Below, piece by piece: positions 26,690-35,243 of a stretch of 64,000 nt of DNA (position 1 is the first letter of the stretch; the number at the start of each line of letters is the position of its first letter). The position numbers were made by a program, and so were the translations under genes. The stretch spans positions 248,001 through 312,000 of the forward strand of contig JADJCA010000013.1 of NCBI GenBank assembly GCA_016703425.1, read 5' to 3'. The stretch comes from Myxococcales bacterium (GTDB lineage Bacteria > Myxococcota_A > Polyangia > Polyangiales > Polyangiaceae). Below the pieces are notes generated by a model. It ran no database searches and was not told where the DNA came from. It saw only the letters and a list, made by a program, of their open reading frames with translations.

Positions 26690-28099
26690 ATGGACTCGCG
26701 GATCGTCGATCGCTACGCAGTCCACGGAGTGCTCGCGTCCGGCGGCATGGCGACGGTGCACTTTGGCCGTCTTCGCGGCCCCGTGGGCTTCTCCCGCACC
26801 GTGGCCGTGAAGCGGCTGCTCCCTCAGTTCGCGTCCGATCCCGAGTTCGTGGCCATGTTCGTGGACGAAGCACGCCTGGCGGCGCGCATAAGGCACCCGA
26901 ACGTAGTGCCCACACTCGACGTCGTAACCGAAGGCGACGAGATCTTCATCGTGATGGAGTACGTGCACGGGGAGTCGTTGGCGCGGCTGATTCAGCTCGC
27001 TGGGCAGGCGAAGACCCGAATGCCGACGCGCGTCGCCTGCGCCATCGTTCGCGACATGCTGAGCGGCCTCCAAGCGGCGCACGAGGCGCGCGACGAGCGC
27101 GGCGCAGCGCTCGGCATCGTCCACCGCGACGTGTCGCCGCAGAACGCCATCGTCGGGACTGACGGCGTCACGCGCCTCCTGGATTTTGGCGTGGCCAAAG
27201 CGCGCGGCCGCTCGCAGGTTACGCGGGAGGGGCAAGTCAAGGGCAAGCTCGCGTACATGGCGCCAGAGCAATTGCTCGGTGACCAGATGACCCGCAGCGT
27301 CGACGTGTTTGCCGCCGCAGTCGTGCTCTGGGAGGTGCTCACCGGCCGGCGCCTCTTTCGCGCCGACAGCGAAGGTCACGTCGTGACGCGCATTCTGCAC
27401 GGCAACATCGACTTGCCGAGCGCCGTTGTACCTGAGCTGGGAGCAAGCTTCGACGAGGTCGTCATGAAAGGCCTCGCGCGTGATCCGGAGGCGCGCTTCG
27501 CGTCCGCACGAGACTTCGCCCAGGCGCTCGCGCAGGCCGGCGACATGGCCGACGCGGCCGAGGTCGGCGACTGGGTGGCGCGCACCGCCAGTGGCAGCCT
27601 CACCTGGCGAACGGAGCGACTCGCCGAGGTGGAACGCGACTCGCTCCGCCTCCTCAAGGCGGCGCCGCCCGCTCTGCCGACCGACGCGGTGAGCCACACG
27701 GAAATGGGCACGCTCACGCAAGCGACGACGGTGGCCGAGACGAGGATGTACCCGAAGTCGGAGCGAAGGGCGGCGTCGCGACGCTGGGCGCCGCTGCTGG
27801 CGGCGGCGGCTGCGCTCGGGGTCGGAATCGTCGCGGTTGCCGTCGCGCGTGGACCGAAGGCCGGGGGCCAGTTAGCGAAAGCGGAGAGCCCGGCCCCAAA
27901 GGAACGGCCCTACGAGGCAGACGCCGCCGTAGCGACCGCCGATGCGGTCACGCCTGGCGGAGCGGCTACGGAGACGGCCTCACCGGCGCGACCCGACGCC
28001 GATGACTCGAAGGCCCGCATACCCGTGCAGCGCCCGGCAAAAAAGCCTCCTCCCAAACCCAGTCGACCCGCACCGGTCGCCATTCCCGATCGGCTGTGA
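26690..28099 (+). CDS. Membrane-anchored Ser/Thr protein kinase (Pkn type)
   Basis: A 469-residue kinase with the catalytic domain at 10-275: glycine loop ASGGMATVHFG, VAVK41R, HRD 145-147 followed by VSPQN (Ser in place of the usual Lys after HRDV), DFG at D165 and YMAPEQ. The linker 280-360 is Thr/Ala-rich, a membrane segment lies at about 366-386 and a Lys/Pro-rich tail ends the protein outside. All catalytic residues except the HRDxK lysine are present; the HRDVSPQN variant is typical of myxobacterial kinases. ATG 26690 has GGAG just before it. Its TGA overlaps the ATG of the PEGA protein, so the pair is coupled. Confidence 0.92.
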   Translation: MDSRIVDRYAVHGVLASGGMATVHFGRLRGPVGFSRTVAVKRLLPQFASDPEFVAMFVDEARLAARIRHPNVVPTLDVVTEGDEIFIVMEYVHGESLARLIQLAGQAKTRMPTRVACAIVRDMLSGLQAAHEARDERGAALGIVHRDVSPQNAIVGTDGVTRLLDFGVAKARGRSQVTREGQVKGKLAYMAPEQLLGDQMTRSVDVFAAAVVLWEVLTGRRLFRADSEGHVVTRILHGNIDLPSAVVPELGASFDEVVMKGLARDPEARFASARDFAQALAQAGDMADAAEVGDWVARTASGSLTWRTERLAEVERDSLRLLKAAPPALPTDAVSHTEMGTLTQATTVAETRMYPKSERRAASRRWAPLLAAAAALGVGIVAVAVARGPKAGGQLAKAESPAPKERPYEADAAVATADAVTPGGAATETASPARPDADDSKARIPVQRPAKKPPPKPSRPAPVAIPDRL

Positions 28100-29058
28100 T
28101 GCGCCGCGTGACGCCTTCGCCGTTGGGAGTCGCGTTCGCCTGTGCGGTGTCGCTTTGGCTCGCGGCCAGCGAGGCGGCGGCGCAGAAGGCAGCGCCTGGC
28201 AAGGGCGCGGGCTCGGCCGAAACGGCCCCCGCCGCCCGAGCCGCAGCGCTCAAAGCCAGCGGTGACGAAGCGCTCGACAGGAAGCGCTTCAGGGAGGCAC
28301 TTGCGGCCTACGACGCATCGCTCGCGCTGGGCGCCGACCCCGCGCTGCTCTTCAACCATGGCCGCGCCCTGGAGTTTCTCGCGCGCTATCCGGCGGCGCT
28401 CGCCTCCATCGAAGAGTTCGACGCCAAGGCCACGCCAGCGCTGCGCGCGCGCGTCCCCGGCCTTGCGACGCTGCTCGCCGATCTGAAGACCCGCGTCGCG
28501 ACGATCGCCATCAAGTGCGCGAGCGCCGGCGCTCGCGTCCTCCTCGACAAGCGCGAGCTTGGGACCTGCCCGCTCGCGCCGACGCTGCGAGTCAATGCGG
28601 GGCGCCAGGTCCTTGAGGTGATCGCGGAAGGGGCCTTCCCCTATCGGCGCGACATCGACCTCAAGGGCGCCGCGGTAACGGAGATCGACGTTCAGCTCAC
28701 GTCACGCGACGCAAGCGGACTCTTGGTGGTGAAGAGCTCGATGGCCGGCGTGCGCGTGCGCGTCGACGAACGTGACCTCGGCCTCGCGCCGGCAGAGACG
28801 GGCCTGTTGCCAGGAACGCACCAGGTGACGGTGGGCAAGGACAGCTACGAGACTGCGTCGACGCAGGTGGTCCTCGGCCGCGGGGAGCGCAAGGAGCTCG
28901 TCCTCGACCCCATCGCGAGGCCGGGCCTGCTGACGCGTTGGTGGTTTTGGACCGCCATCGGAGTCGTCGCCGCCGGCGCAACGACGTCCGTCATCTTGCT
29001 GACGACGGAGCGGTCGCCGGGGAGCGGCGATTTTTCGCCTGGGCGCGTCACGCAGTAG
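28099..29058 (+). CDS. Secreted TPR/PEGA-domain protein with C-terminal membrane segment
   Basis: A 319-residue protein coupled to the kinase upstream (ATG overlaps TGA; GTG 28096 is an alternative). It has a signal peptide (to about residue 29), a TPR-like region at 48-120 (DEALDRKRFREALAAYDASLALG), and two PEGA domains at about 130-200 (ARVLLDKRELGTCPLAPTLRVNAGRQVL) and 210-270 (GVRVRVDERDLGLAPAETGLLPGTHQV). A single membrane segment (about 283-303) precedes a short tail. PEGA domains are usual on surface proteins of myxobacteria. Together with the kinase it could form an envelope sensing pair (inference). Confidence 0.85.
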   Translation: MRRVTPSPLGVAFACAVSLWLAASEAAAQKAAPGKGAGSAETAPAARAAALKASGDEALDRKRFREALAAYDASLALGADPALLFNHGRALEFLARYPAALASIEEFDAKATPALRARVPGLATLLADLKTRVATIAIKCASAGARVLLDKRELGTCPLAPTLRVNAGRQVLEVIAEGAFPYRRDIDLKGAAVTEIDVQLTSRDASGLLVVKSSMAGVRVRVDERDLGLAPAETGLLPGTHQVTVGKDSYETASTQVVLGRGERKELVLDPIARPGLLTRWWFWTAIGVVAAGATTSVILLTTERSPGSGDFSPGRVTQ

Positions 29059-29153
29059 TCGCGTCTCTTAGGCGACGCCCCGTCGACGTCGCGCGAAGAC
29101 GGAAGACCCATGCGATCGCAAACGCCTTGCTGGCCGGCGAGCCGTCAACGCCC

Positions 29154-29573
29154 TCACGGCACCGGGATTTCCGTCCACGCAGACGTGGCGCGGCCTGATG
29201 GCGCAAGCGTGGGTCGGAGCGCATCCCAGCGAACGAACACGCTTCGGAAGCGAAGGTTCGAGAAGCCCGGCGCCCCAAAGGAGATGCCGCGGTCGGACAG
29301 GAGAAAGGTCTTGGCGAGGTTCTTCTGGGCGGCCTCGGCGCTCATGATGGCCTTCAGCTCGACCTTGTCGGCGTCGGTCATGTCGCGCGTCCCCATGGCG
29401 TCGATGGCGACCTGGATGGCCGCCGCGAGCTCGGCGTCCTTGCCCGGCGTGAGCACGTCGCCGAACAGCTCGATCTTCGAGCCGTCCGTCAGCATGAGGT
29501 TGAGGCGTTGACTCGCAGCGAAGCGAACGCCGTCGTTGGGGAGCATGACGGTGAGGCCCGCATAGATGGACAC
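29154..29573 (-). CDS. Conserved-looking hypothetical protein
   Basis: A 139-residue soluble protein with no signal peptide, start GTG 29573. It has a beta-rich N-terminal part (LNLMLTDGSKIELFGDVL), a helical middle (AELAAAIQVAIDAMGTRDM, KVELKAIMSAEAAQKNLAKT) and a strand-rich C-terminus (FRSVFVRWDAL). Third-position GC and codon use match its neighbours. No family is recognised. Another small gene of the same strand ends 62 bases upstream, so the two may be an operon. It converges on the PEGA-protein gene. Confidence 0.6.
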   Translation of the reverse strand: MSIYAGLTVMLPNDGVRFAASQRLNLMLTDGSKIELFGDVLTPGKDAELAAAIQVAIDAMGTRDMTDADKVELKAIMSAEAAQKNLAKTFLLSDRGISFGAPGFSNLRFRSVFVRWDALRPTLAPSGRATSAWTEIPVP

Positions 29574-29635
29574 GAGATCCCTTCGTACGACGTTGAAGCC
29601 GGAGCTGCCGGTGACCGCTTGGGTTGGCGCGGCGA

Positions 29636-29824
29636 CTACTGAACGGCGGCGTCCATGAGGCCGAGCCGCTTGTCGATCAACGCCTCGAGGCGAGCGTCGG
29701 CGAGGCCGAAGATCTCCGCCGAGCCGAGGGTGACTTGGCAGCCTTGCTCGGTCTTATCCTGGTGAAACGAGACCGCCAGCGGGCGACCATCGGGGTGGCT
29801 CGGCGCGATCGGGAGGAGCAGCAG
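29636..29824 (-). CDS. Small hypothetical protein, start uncertain
   Basis: Coding-like reading of about 62 residues ending DARLEALIDKRLGLMDAAVQ, with the codon use of the surrounding genes. No ATG, GTG or TTG lies before an open stretch that runs into the 5' end of the divergent cyclase gene; the marked start is a CTG, chosen because it begins the conserved-looking part (LLLLPIAPSHPDGRPLAVSFHQ). It may lack a proper start because of a base change or a small shift. No family recognised. Confidence 0.35.
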   Translation of the reverse strand: MLLLPIAPSHPDGRPLAVSFHQDKTEQGCQVTLGSAEIFGLADARLEALIDKRLGLMDAAVQ

Positions 29825-29862
29825 AGCGGGTGGTGCGCGGCGCGTGATAGCCTCGCCGAACC

Positions 29863-31740
29863 ATGAGCGACAATGCGCTCGTCGCCGGACCGCCGAGCCT
29901 ACGCGCGTTCTTGGGGCGGCATCCGTGGCCCGAAGAGTGGCTGAAGAAGGCAGCACCGCTCGATTGCCTCTGGCACTTCGAGATCGCCGCGCGACCCGAG
30001 GAACTCTGGCCGATCGTGAGCGACACGTCCCGAATGAACCGCGCGATGGGCGTCTCGCGCATGCAGTTCACCGAAAAGGACGGTGTGCTCCAGGGCTCCA
30101 GCGTGAACGCGGGCTTCGAGCAGCGCTGGGTCGAGGTGCCTTGGCGTTGGGTCGCGGAGCGGGGCCTCGAGAGCACGCGCGTCTACGAACGCGGCTTCGC
30201 CTTCGTCGGGAGGGGCATCTTTGAGATGGCGATGATTGGCGAGGAGCGTACGCGCTTCGACGTCTATTTCGGTTGGGTGCCCCGCGGCCTTGTTTCCCGC
30301 GCCCTCCTTCGCATCGGCATGTCGAGCTTGAAGAGGCAGTTCGGCCGCGTACTCGGTGAGATCGAGGCCGACGCTCGCGCCGGGCGCCCCGTGCTGGCGC
30401 CAGTGCGCGAGTCGCGCATGCCCATCTCGCCCGACGGGGCGGCGCGCCTCGAGAGCCTCGCCACGAGGCTCACGAGCCAAGGCACCGCGGTCGACGTCGT
30501 CCGCAAGCTCGTCGACTTCATCAAGATGGCCGAGGACGGTGAGCTCTATCGCGTTCAGATCCTGCCTCTTGCGCGCCGCTGGCAACTTGATGCGGACGCG
30601 CTCTTGAGTGCATGCCTTCGCGCAACGCGGGTGGGCCTCCTCGAGCTCAGCTGGGACGTCATCTGCCCGCACTGCCGCGGCGTCCGAACGGAAGCGAGAA
30701 TGCTCGGCGAGATCCCGGCGAAGGACACCTGCGAGCCATGCGGAATTGACTTTTCGACGAACGGCAACAACGCCGTTGAGATCACCTTTCGCGTCCACCC
30801 TTCCATTCGCGAGGTGGAGCGTGTCTTCTATTGCAGCGCCGAGCCAGCGTTCAAGAAGCACATTCAAGTGCAGCAGGTCGTGGGGCCCGGGAGCGAGCTC
30901 ACTCTTGAGACGGCGCTGCGACCGGGCAGCTATCGGCTACGCGTCGGAGCGGAGACCGACGCAGCAACGCTCGAAGTCGGCGGCGTCAGCGACGCCCGTG
31001 AGATCCGGTGGCGGGCGTCGCAGGCCAAGGATGACGTCCGTGCGGCGCCCGAGCCTACGCTTGTGCTCGTGAACGATACCGACGCGCCGCTCGCTTTCGT
31101 CGTCGAAGGGCGAAACTGGGCCGATGAAGCGCTGCGGCCGGACCGGCTCCTCAACTTTTCCGAGTTCCGTGATCTCTACAGCGAGGCGTACATCGGGTCC
31201 GACGTGCAGCTCTCCGTGGGAAAGCAGACGGTGCTGTTCACCGACGTCGTCGGTTCCACAGCGCTCTACGCGTCTCGCGGCGACCCGGGCACCTTCGTGG
31301 ACGTGAAGCGACACTTCACGGAGATCTATGCGGTCATTCGCGAATGCCGAGGCGTGGTCGTCAAGACCGTCGGCGACGCCGTCATGGCGGCCTTCGCCGA
31401 GCCCGTCGACGCGCTGCGCGCGAGCCGCGGCATCCACCAATGTTTCCCGCCGGGGCGAGCTGACTTGGCCATTCGCGTCCGCGTCTCGCTGAACACGGGC
31501 CCGTGCATCGCCGTGAACCTCAACACGGGGATGGACTTCTTTGGGAACACGGTCAACGTGGCCGCCAAACTCCAGGCCTTCGCCGGCGCCGGCCAGACGT
31601 CGTTCTCGGGAACAACGCTCGACCAGCCCGACGTCCGTGCGTACCTCGACGGAGAGAAGGCCGTTCTCGTAGAAGCTCGTTACCGCGTGCCGGGGGCCGC
31701 CAACGATATGCTCGTCTTGCGCTGGGACGTGAACCCGTGA
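29863..31740 (+). CDS. Class III nucleotide cyclase with SRPBCC-like and DUF5939-type N-terminal regions
   Basis: A 625-residue predicted adenylate cyclase. Residues 1-180 resemble an SRPBCC (START-like) fold (WHFEIAARPEELWPIVSDTSRMN); 200-425 match DUF5939 proteins, with two CxxC pairs at about 268 and 290 (CPHC, CEPC) that may hold zinc. The catalytic domain is at 450-620: metal Asp D461 (FTDVVGST), K501 and D505 (VKTVGDAV), and FFGNTVN565VAAK569L. The last residue is normally the transition-state Arg but is Lys here. The presence of K501 and D553-type residues before FFGN favours ATP as substrate. No membrane segment is seen. ATG 29863 is the start. Confidence 0.87.
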   Translation: MSDNALVAGPPSLRAFLGRHPWPEEWLKKAAPLDCLWHFEIAARPEELWPIVSDTSRMNRAMGVSRMQFTEKDGVLQGSSVNAGFEQRWVEVPWRWVAERGLESTRVYERGFAFVGRGIFEMAMIGEERTRFDVYFGWVPRGLVSRALLRIGMSSLKRQFGRVLGEIEADARAGRPVLAPVRESRMPISPDGAARLESLATRLTSQGTAVDVVRKLVDFIKMAEDGELYRVQILPLARRWQLDADALLSACLRATRVGLLELSWDVICPHCRGVRTEARMLGEIPAKDTCEPCGIDFSTNGNNAVEITFRVHPSIREVERVFYCSAEPAFKKHIQVQQVVGPGSELTLETALRPGSYRLRVGAETDAATLEVGGVSDAREIRWRASQAKDDVRAAPEPTLVLVNDTDAPLAFVVEGRNWADEALRPDRLLNFSEFRDLYSEAYIGSDVQLSVGKQTVLFTDVVGSTALYASRGDPGTFVDVKRHFTEIYAVIRECRGVVVKTVGDAVMAAFAEPVDALRASRGIHQCFPPGRADLAIRVRVSLNTGPCIAVNLNTGMDFFGNTVNVAAKLQAFAGAGQTSFSGTTLDQPDVRAYLDGEKAVLVEARYRVPGAANDMLVLRWDVNP

Positions 31741-31904
31741 ACGACGGCGGCGAAGGTTCGTGCGGCGCTGTTAAAGGCGCGTGAGACCACGACGCCCCAT
31801 CCTCAAGGGGCCATCTGCGAGCGCGGCGCGAACGGCAAGTGTGGCTTCCGGCAAGCGCCCGCGCTGGCCGCCTGCCTCAGTCCCCGACCTGTCACCGGCA
31901 CCGC

Positions 31905-32399
31905 CTATTCTTCAGCGGGCGCCGACACCGACGCGCGGGGCGCGGGCCTCGGCGTCATGGCGCCCATGGCTATCGGTAGCCGCCGCAAGGTGTGCTCCAC
32001 CACAACGCGATCCTCGTCGGCGCATTGAATCGCTTCGCCGCCGAGCCGCGCGACGAGGAACCGAACGACGGCGCACTCGGCAACACTGACGTCGATGCGC
32101 CTCGAGTACGAGATGCGCGGAAGCTCGTAGGTGAGCATGAGTCGGCCCGCGGTTTTTGACGGCGCAACGCGCACGTCACGCGCGCCGCCGCCGGCGAGCT
32201 GGCGAACGGCCGTACGGAGCGCGATGGCACGTCGACGCGCCCGCTTCAGGCGCGGATCAGAGAAGAGCGAGAACATCTTGTTGCGCGAGTAGAGGTTTGG
32301 AATGACCGACATCGCCACGACGAGCGCGTCTTCGTCGAAACCTGCGAGCAACTCGGCGAGCTTGGGGCCCGCCTCAGGGTCGGCCTCCCGCTCACTCAT
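31905..32399 (-). CDS. Conserved-looking hypothetical protein, coupled to prfA
   Basis: A 164-residue protein from ATG 32399, overlapping the prfA stop by 8 bases and therefore translationally coupled. The region at 20-120 looks like an alpha/beta domain (LAELLAGFDEDALVVAMSVIPNLYSRNKMFSLF, ARRRAIALRTAVRQLAG, LTYELPRISYSRRIDVSVAECAVVRFLVARLGG). No signal peptide or membrane segment. Function unknown; its fixed position after a release-factor gene suggests a role in translation or simply a shared transcript. Confidence 0.65.
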   Translation of the reverse strand: MSEREADPEAGPKLAELLAGFDEDALVVAMSVIPNLYSRNKMFSLFSDPRLKRARRRAIALRTAVRQLAGGGARDVRVAPSKTAGRLMLTYELPRISYSRRIDVSVAECAVVRFLVARLGGEAIQCADEDRVVVEHTLRRLPIAMGAMTPRPAPRASVSAPAEE

Positions 32400-33504
32400 C
32401 GTCGAACGACCCTCCCCCAAGGCCACCGGTGCGGGGCGCGGCGCCGGCGTCTTGCAACAGAGCCGCCTGCCGCTCGGCGCGCAGTGCGGAGATGACCTCC
32501 GTGAGGTCCCCTTCGATGATGCGATCGAGCTTGCTCAGAGTGAGCTTGATGCGGTGGTCGGTGACGCGGTTCTGCGGATAGTTGTACGTGCGAATCTTCT
32601 GGCTGCGCTCGCCGGTGCCGACCATGCCTCGCCGCTCGGCGGAGACAGCGGCTTCTTGTTTCTCGCGTTCAATGTCGAGCAGGCGGCTCCGCAGGACCTT
32701 CAGGGCCTTGGCCTTGTTCTTGAGTTGCGAGCGCTCGTCCTGGCACTTGACGATGATACCCGACGGCTTGTGGAGGATCTGCACCGCGCTGTTGGTGGTG
32801 TTGACGCCTTGCCCGCCGGGGCCCCCGCTGGCGGCGATGGAGATCTCGAGATCCTTCTCGTCGAGCTCCACGTCGACGTCGTCGGCTTCGGGGAGAACCG
32901 CAACGGTAGCCGTTGACGTGTGGATGCGGCCCTGCGCCTCTGTGGCCGGTACACGCTGCACGCGGTGCACGCCGCCCTCGAAGCGCAGCTCGGCGTAGAC
33001 CTCTTTGCCGGAGATGAACGCGATCACCTCCTTGATGCCGCCGCTAGCGCTCTCGCTCATGCTCGCGAGTTCGACGCGCCAGCCGCGGGCCTCGGCGAAA
33101 CGCGAGTACATACGAAAGAGGTCGGCGGCGAAGAGCGACGCCTCTTCTCCACCTTCACCGGCGCGAATCTCGAGGATCGTGTTCTTGCGCTCGTCGGGAT
33201 CGGGCGGGATGAGGAGGAGCTGGATGGAGCGCTCGAGGTTGCCACGCTCGAGGTTGAGGTCCGAGATCTCCAGGGCCGCTAGCTCTCTCAGCTCAGGGTC
33301 GGCGAGCGCCTCTTCGGCTTCACGGAGCTTTCGTTCGAGGTCGCGGTAGCGGCGAAACTCGTTCACCACCGGCTCGATCTCGGAGCGCTCCTTGTTGAGC
33401 TTGGAGAGCTTCGTGCGGTCCGAGAGGACGTCTTGCTGGCAGAGCAGATCGTCGAGTTCGGTGTATCGCCGCGAGAGCTGCTCGAGCTTGTCGATGGGGA
33501 GCAT
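32392..33504 (-). CDS. prfA: Peptide chain release factor 1
   Basis: A 370-residue class I release factor that terminates translation at UAA and UAG. It contains the GGQ motif that enters the peptidyl-transferase centre (Q232, within GGPGGQGVN), the stop-codon-reading PAT tripeptide in VPATEAQGRIHTS that distinguishes RF1 from RF2, and the coiled N-terminal domain with AGEGGEEASLFA. Length is normal for RF1. ATG 33504 is 2 bases downstream of the DUF1385 stop, so rpmE, DUF1385, prfA and the 164-residue gene form one run of minus-strand genes. Confidence 0.96.
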   Translation of the reverse strand: MLPIDKLEQLSRRYTELDDLLCQQDVLSDRTKLSKLNKERSEIEPVVNEFRRYRDLERKLREAEEALADPELRELAALEISDLNLERGNLERSIQLLLIPPDPDERKNTILEIRAGEGGEEASLFAADLFRMYSRFAEARGWRVELASMSESASGGIKEVIAFISGKEVYAELRFEGGVHRVQRVPATEAQGRIHTSTATVAVLPEADDVDVELDEKDLEISIAASGGPGGQGVNTTNSAVQILHKPSGIIVKCQDERSQLKNKAKALKVLRSRLLDIEREKQEAAVSAERRGMVGTGERSQKIRTYNYPQNRVTDHRIKLTLSKLDRIIEGDLTEVISALRAERQAALLQDAGAAPRTGGLGGGSFDDE

Positions 33505-33506
33505 GC

Positions 33507-34658
33507 TTATTCCGCGAAGGCAGGCGCGGCAACGGGCGATGACGCTCGCAAGCTGACGGCGGCGGCCAAGGCTTCGTAGGAGGGAAACCGAACGTCGGCG
33601 GGCGCCACGTCAGCCTCGCGACCCTCTTCGCGGAAGAGCGTGGCGCGCAGCGACGCGAGGGCCACCTCGAGCTGGTCGTCATCGGGCTCGATGGTGGTGA
33701 TCTTCTGCACCAAGAAGCCCGGCCACAAGAGCGCGCGGAGCGGCCCGGTGGTGCAGTAGCGCGCAAAGATTCGCTGCAGCTCAAAGGTGACCGACGCGAT
33801 CACCGGCAAGAACGGGAGCTTCACGAGGAAGAAGGCGACGTTGTTGAGGAGGCGGCTCCCTGTGTCAATGCGCGGGAGGAAGCCGCCCACGGCGGTAAAG
33901 ACGAGGATCGACACGAGCGCGACCATGACCAGGAACGTGGTGCCGCACCGCGGATGGAGCGTCGTCTTGGCGCGCGCGTTCTTCACCACGAGCTCTTCTT
34001 CCGCTTCGTAGGTGCTGATCGTCTTGTGTTCGGCGCCGTGATACTGAAACACGCGCCGGATGTCGGGGACGCGGCGAATGGCCAGCAAATAGCCCACGAC
34101 AACGCAGAGCTTGAGGGCGCCGGTCATGGCTTGAAACGCCGGCGACTGCACCTCGAGGTTTAGGCCAAGCAAGCGGCTGACGCCTTCGGCGGCGGCCTGC
34201 GGAAGGGCGACAAAGAAGGCGACCGCGACGAGGGCCATCAAGAGCGAGCCCGACTTGCCCGACGTCGAGCGCACGCCTTCGCCATCCTGCGCCGTGGCGG
34301 CGGCAAAGACCGACAGGCCCAGCGCCGAGAACACGTTGAGCACCTTCGGAGGCGCCGCCTTCTCACGCTCTTCCGCTGCCAGATCCTGTTCCATCTGCTC
34401 GACGGAGAAGCGAAGCGCCTCACTGCCGAGCTTCAAGGACTCGACGAGCGACACGACGCCGCGGACGAACGGGAGCCGCGCCGCGCCCTTGCGACCGTCG
34501 AGGACGGCGCGCTCACGAACCACCAGCGAGCCATCCTTGCGACGCACGACGATGGCAAAGGACGTCGGGGCGCGCATCATCACGCCTTCGAGCACGGCTT
34601 GACCGCCGATGTACGGACGAGCGGGGCTCGCGGAGGTCTCTTGCTTCGCCATCGCCAT
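33507..34658 (-). CDS. DUF1385 (YqhQ-like) integral membrane protein
   Basis: A 383-residue protein with the DUF1385 signature IGGQAVLEGVMMR at residues 17-29, a cytoplasmic stretch, and four or five membrane segments (about 140-160, 180-200, 245-265, 280-300). The conserved FQYHGAEHKTI and HPRCGTTFLV motifs are present. The family often sits next to rpmE and prfA in bacteria, as here; its biochemical role is not established. ATG 34658 or the ATG two codons on may start it. It is followed by prfA after 2 bases. Confidence 0.9.
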   Translation of the reverse strand: MAMAKQETSASPARPYIGGQAVLEGVMMRAPTSFAIVVRRKDGSLVVRERAVLDGRKGAARLPFVRGVVSLVESLKLGSEALRFSVEQMEQDLAAEEREKAAPPKVLNVFSALGLSVFAAATAQDGEGVRSTSGKSGSLLMALVAVAFFVALPQAAAEGVSRLLGLNLEVQSPAFQAMTGALKLCVVVGYLLAIRRVPDIRRVFQYHGAEHKTISTYEAEEELVVKNARAKTTLHPRCGTTFLVMVALVSILVFTAVGGFLPRIDTGSRLLNNVAFFLVKLPFLPVIASVTFELQRIFARYCTTGPLRALLWPGFLVQKITTIEPDDDQLEVALASLRATLFREEGREADVAPADVRFPSYEALAAAVSLRASSPVAAPAFAE

Positions 34659-34717
34659 AGACTAGTCCCAGAGATCGACTCAGTCGACCTCGCGTCCCGC
34701 CCGACGGCGCGACCGTT

Positions 34718-34750
34718 CGTTGGGCGGGAGATCCCGTTGGGCGGGAGATC
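34718..34750. repeat. Tandem 16-bp direct repeat between rpmE and DUF1385
   Basis: CGTTGGGCGGGAGATC occurs twice (34718-34733 and 34735-34750), one base apart. An inverted copy of its core (TCCCGCCC, about 34694-34701) lies upstream, so an 8-bp stem with GGGCGGGA can form. It could be a regulatory element of the DUF1385-prfA transcript or a slippage duplication; there is no direct evidence for either. Confidence 0.5.
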
Positions 34751-34813
34751 TTTCGCTCGCGCTGACCGGCCACCCGAAGACCCGCGCGGCCTCCGCGACG
34801 GTCCCACATGGGC

Positions 34814-34837
34814 GCTGGGCCGTAAGCACGGCCCAGC
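34814..34837 (-). terminator. Perfect 10-bp hairpin downstream of rpmE
   Basis: GCTGGGCCGT (34814-34823) and ACGGCCCAGC (34828-34837) form a perfect GC-rich stem with an AAGC/GCTT tetraloop, about 70 bases after the rpmE stop. No U-tract follows on the minus strand, so it is either a weak or factor-aided terminator or an mRNA end-stabilising structure. Confidence 0.5.
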
Positions 34838-34905
34838 CCGCCCGCGAACTCTCGCGACAAGGCCGGCGCGGCGCGCCGCAAACAGCGGCGCCCGACGCGA
34901 CGGAC

Positions 34906-35118
34906 TCAGGCCTTGGGGGCAGCCTTTTCGTAGCGCTTGCGGAAGCGATCGACCCGGCCAGCGGTATCCATCAGCTTCTGCGTGCCCGTGTAGAACGGGT
35001 GGCACGCCGCGCAGACGTCGACCTGAAAGTCACCGCGGGTGGACTTGGTGACGAAGCTGTTACCACACGCGCAGGCCACGGCGGCCGGCGGGTAGTTGGG
35101 GTGAATGCCTTCTTTCAT
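34906..35118 (-). CDS. rpmE: 50S ribosomal protein L31 (zinc-binding type)
   Basis: A 70-residue L31 of the C+ type: cysteines C16, C18, C36 and C39 bind zinc (ACACGNSF and CAACHPFYTGTQ). The end, VDRFRKRYEK, is characteristic of L31. It is a 50S subunit protein at the interface with the 30S. The zinc-free paralogue is not in this window. ATG 35118 is preceded by CGGAGAAAG. It sits between ssb and DUF1385 on the same strand. Confidence 0.97.
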   Translation of the reverse strand: MKEGIHPNYPPAAVACACGNSFVTKSTRGDFQVDVCAACHPFYTGTQKLMDTAGRVDRFRKRYEKAAPKA

Positions 35119-35220
35119 GGTCTTTCTCCGAGGTCGCCCCGACCCCGCTCGTAAGTGCGGAGCGGATAGGGGCGGAGGGGGGCCGAAGAACTTAGTCGCG
35201 GAGTTCGCTCAGGGCAAGGG

Positions 35221-35243
35221 CCGTTCTCAGCCCGTCAGAACGG
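35221..35243 (-). terminator. Hairpin spanning the ssb stop codon
   Basis: CCGTTCT (35221-35227) and AGAACGG (35237-35243) form a 7-bp stem with a 9-base loop that includes the ssb TGA. No U-tract follows. It may end or attenuate the ssb transcript before rpmE; support is structural only. Confidence 0.35.
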
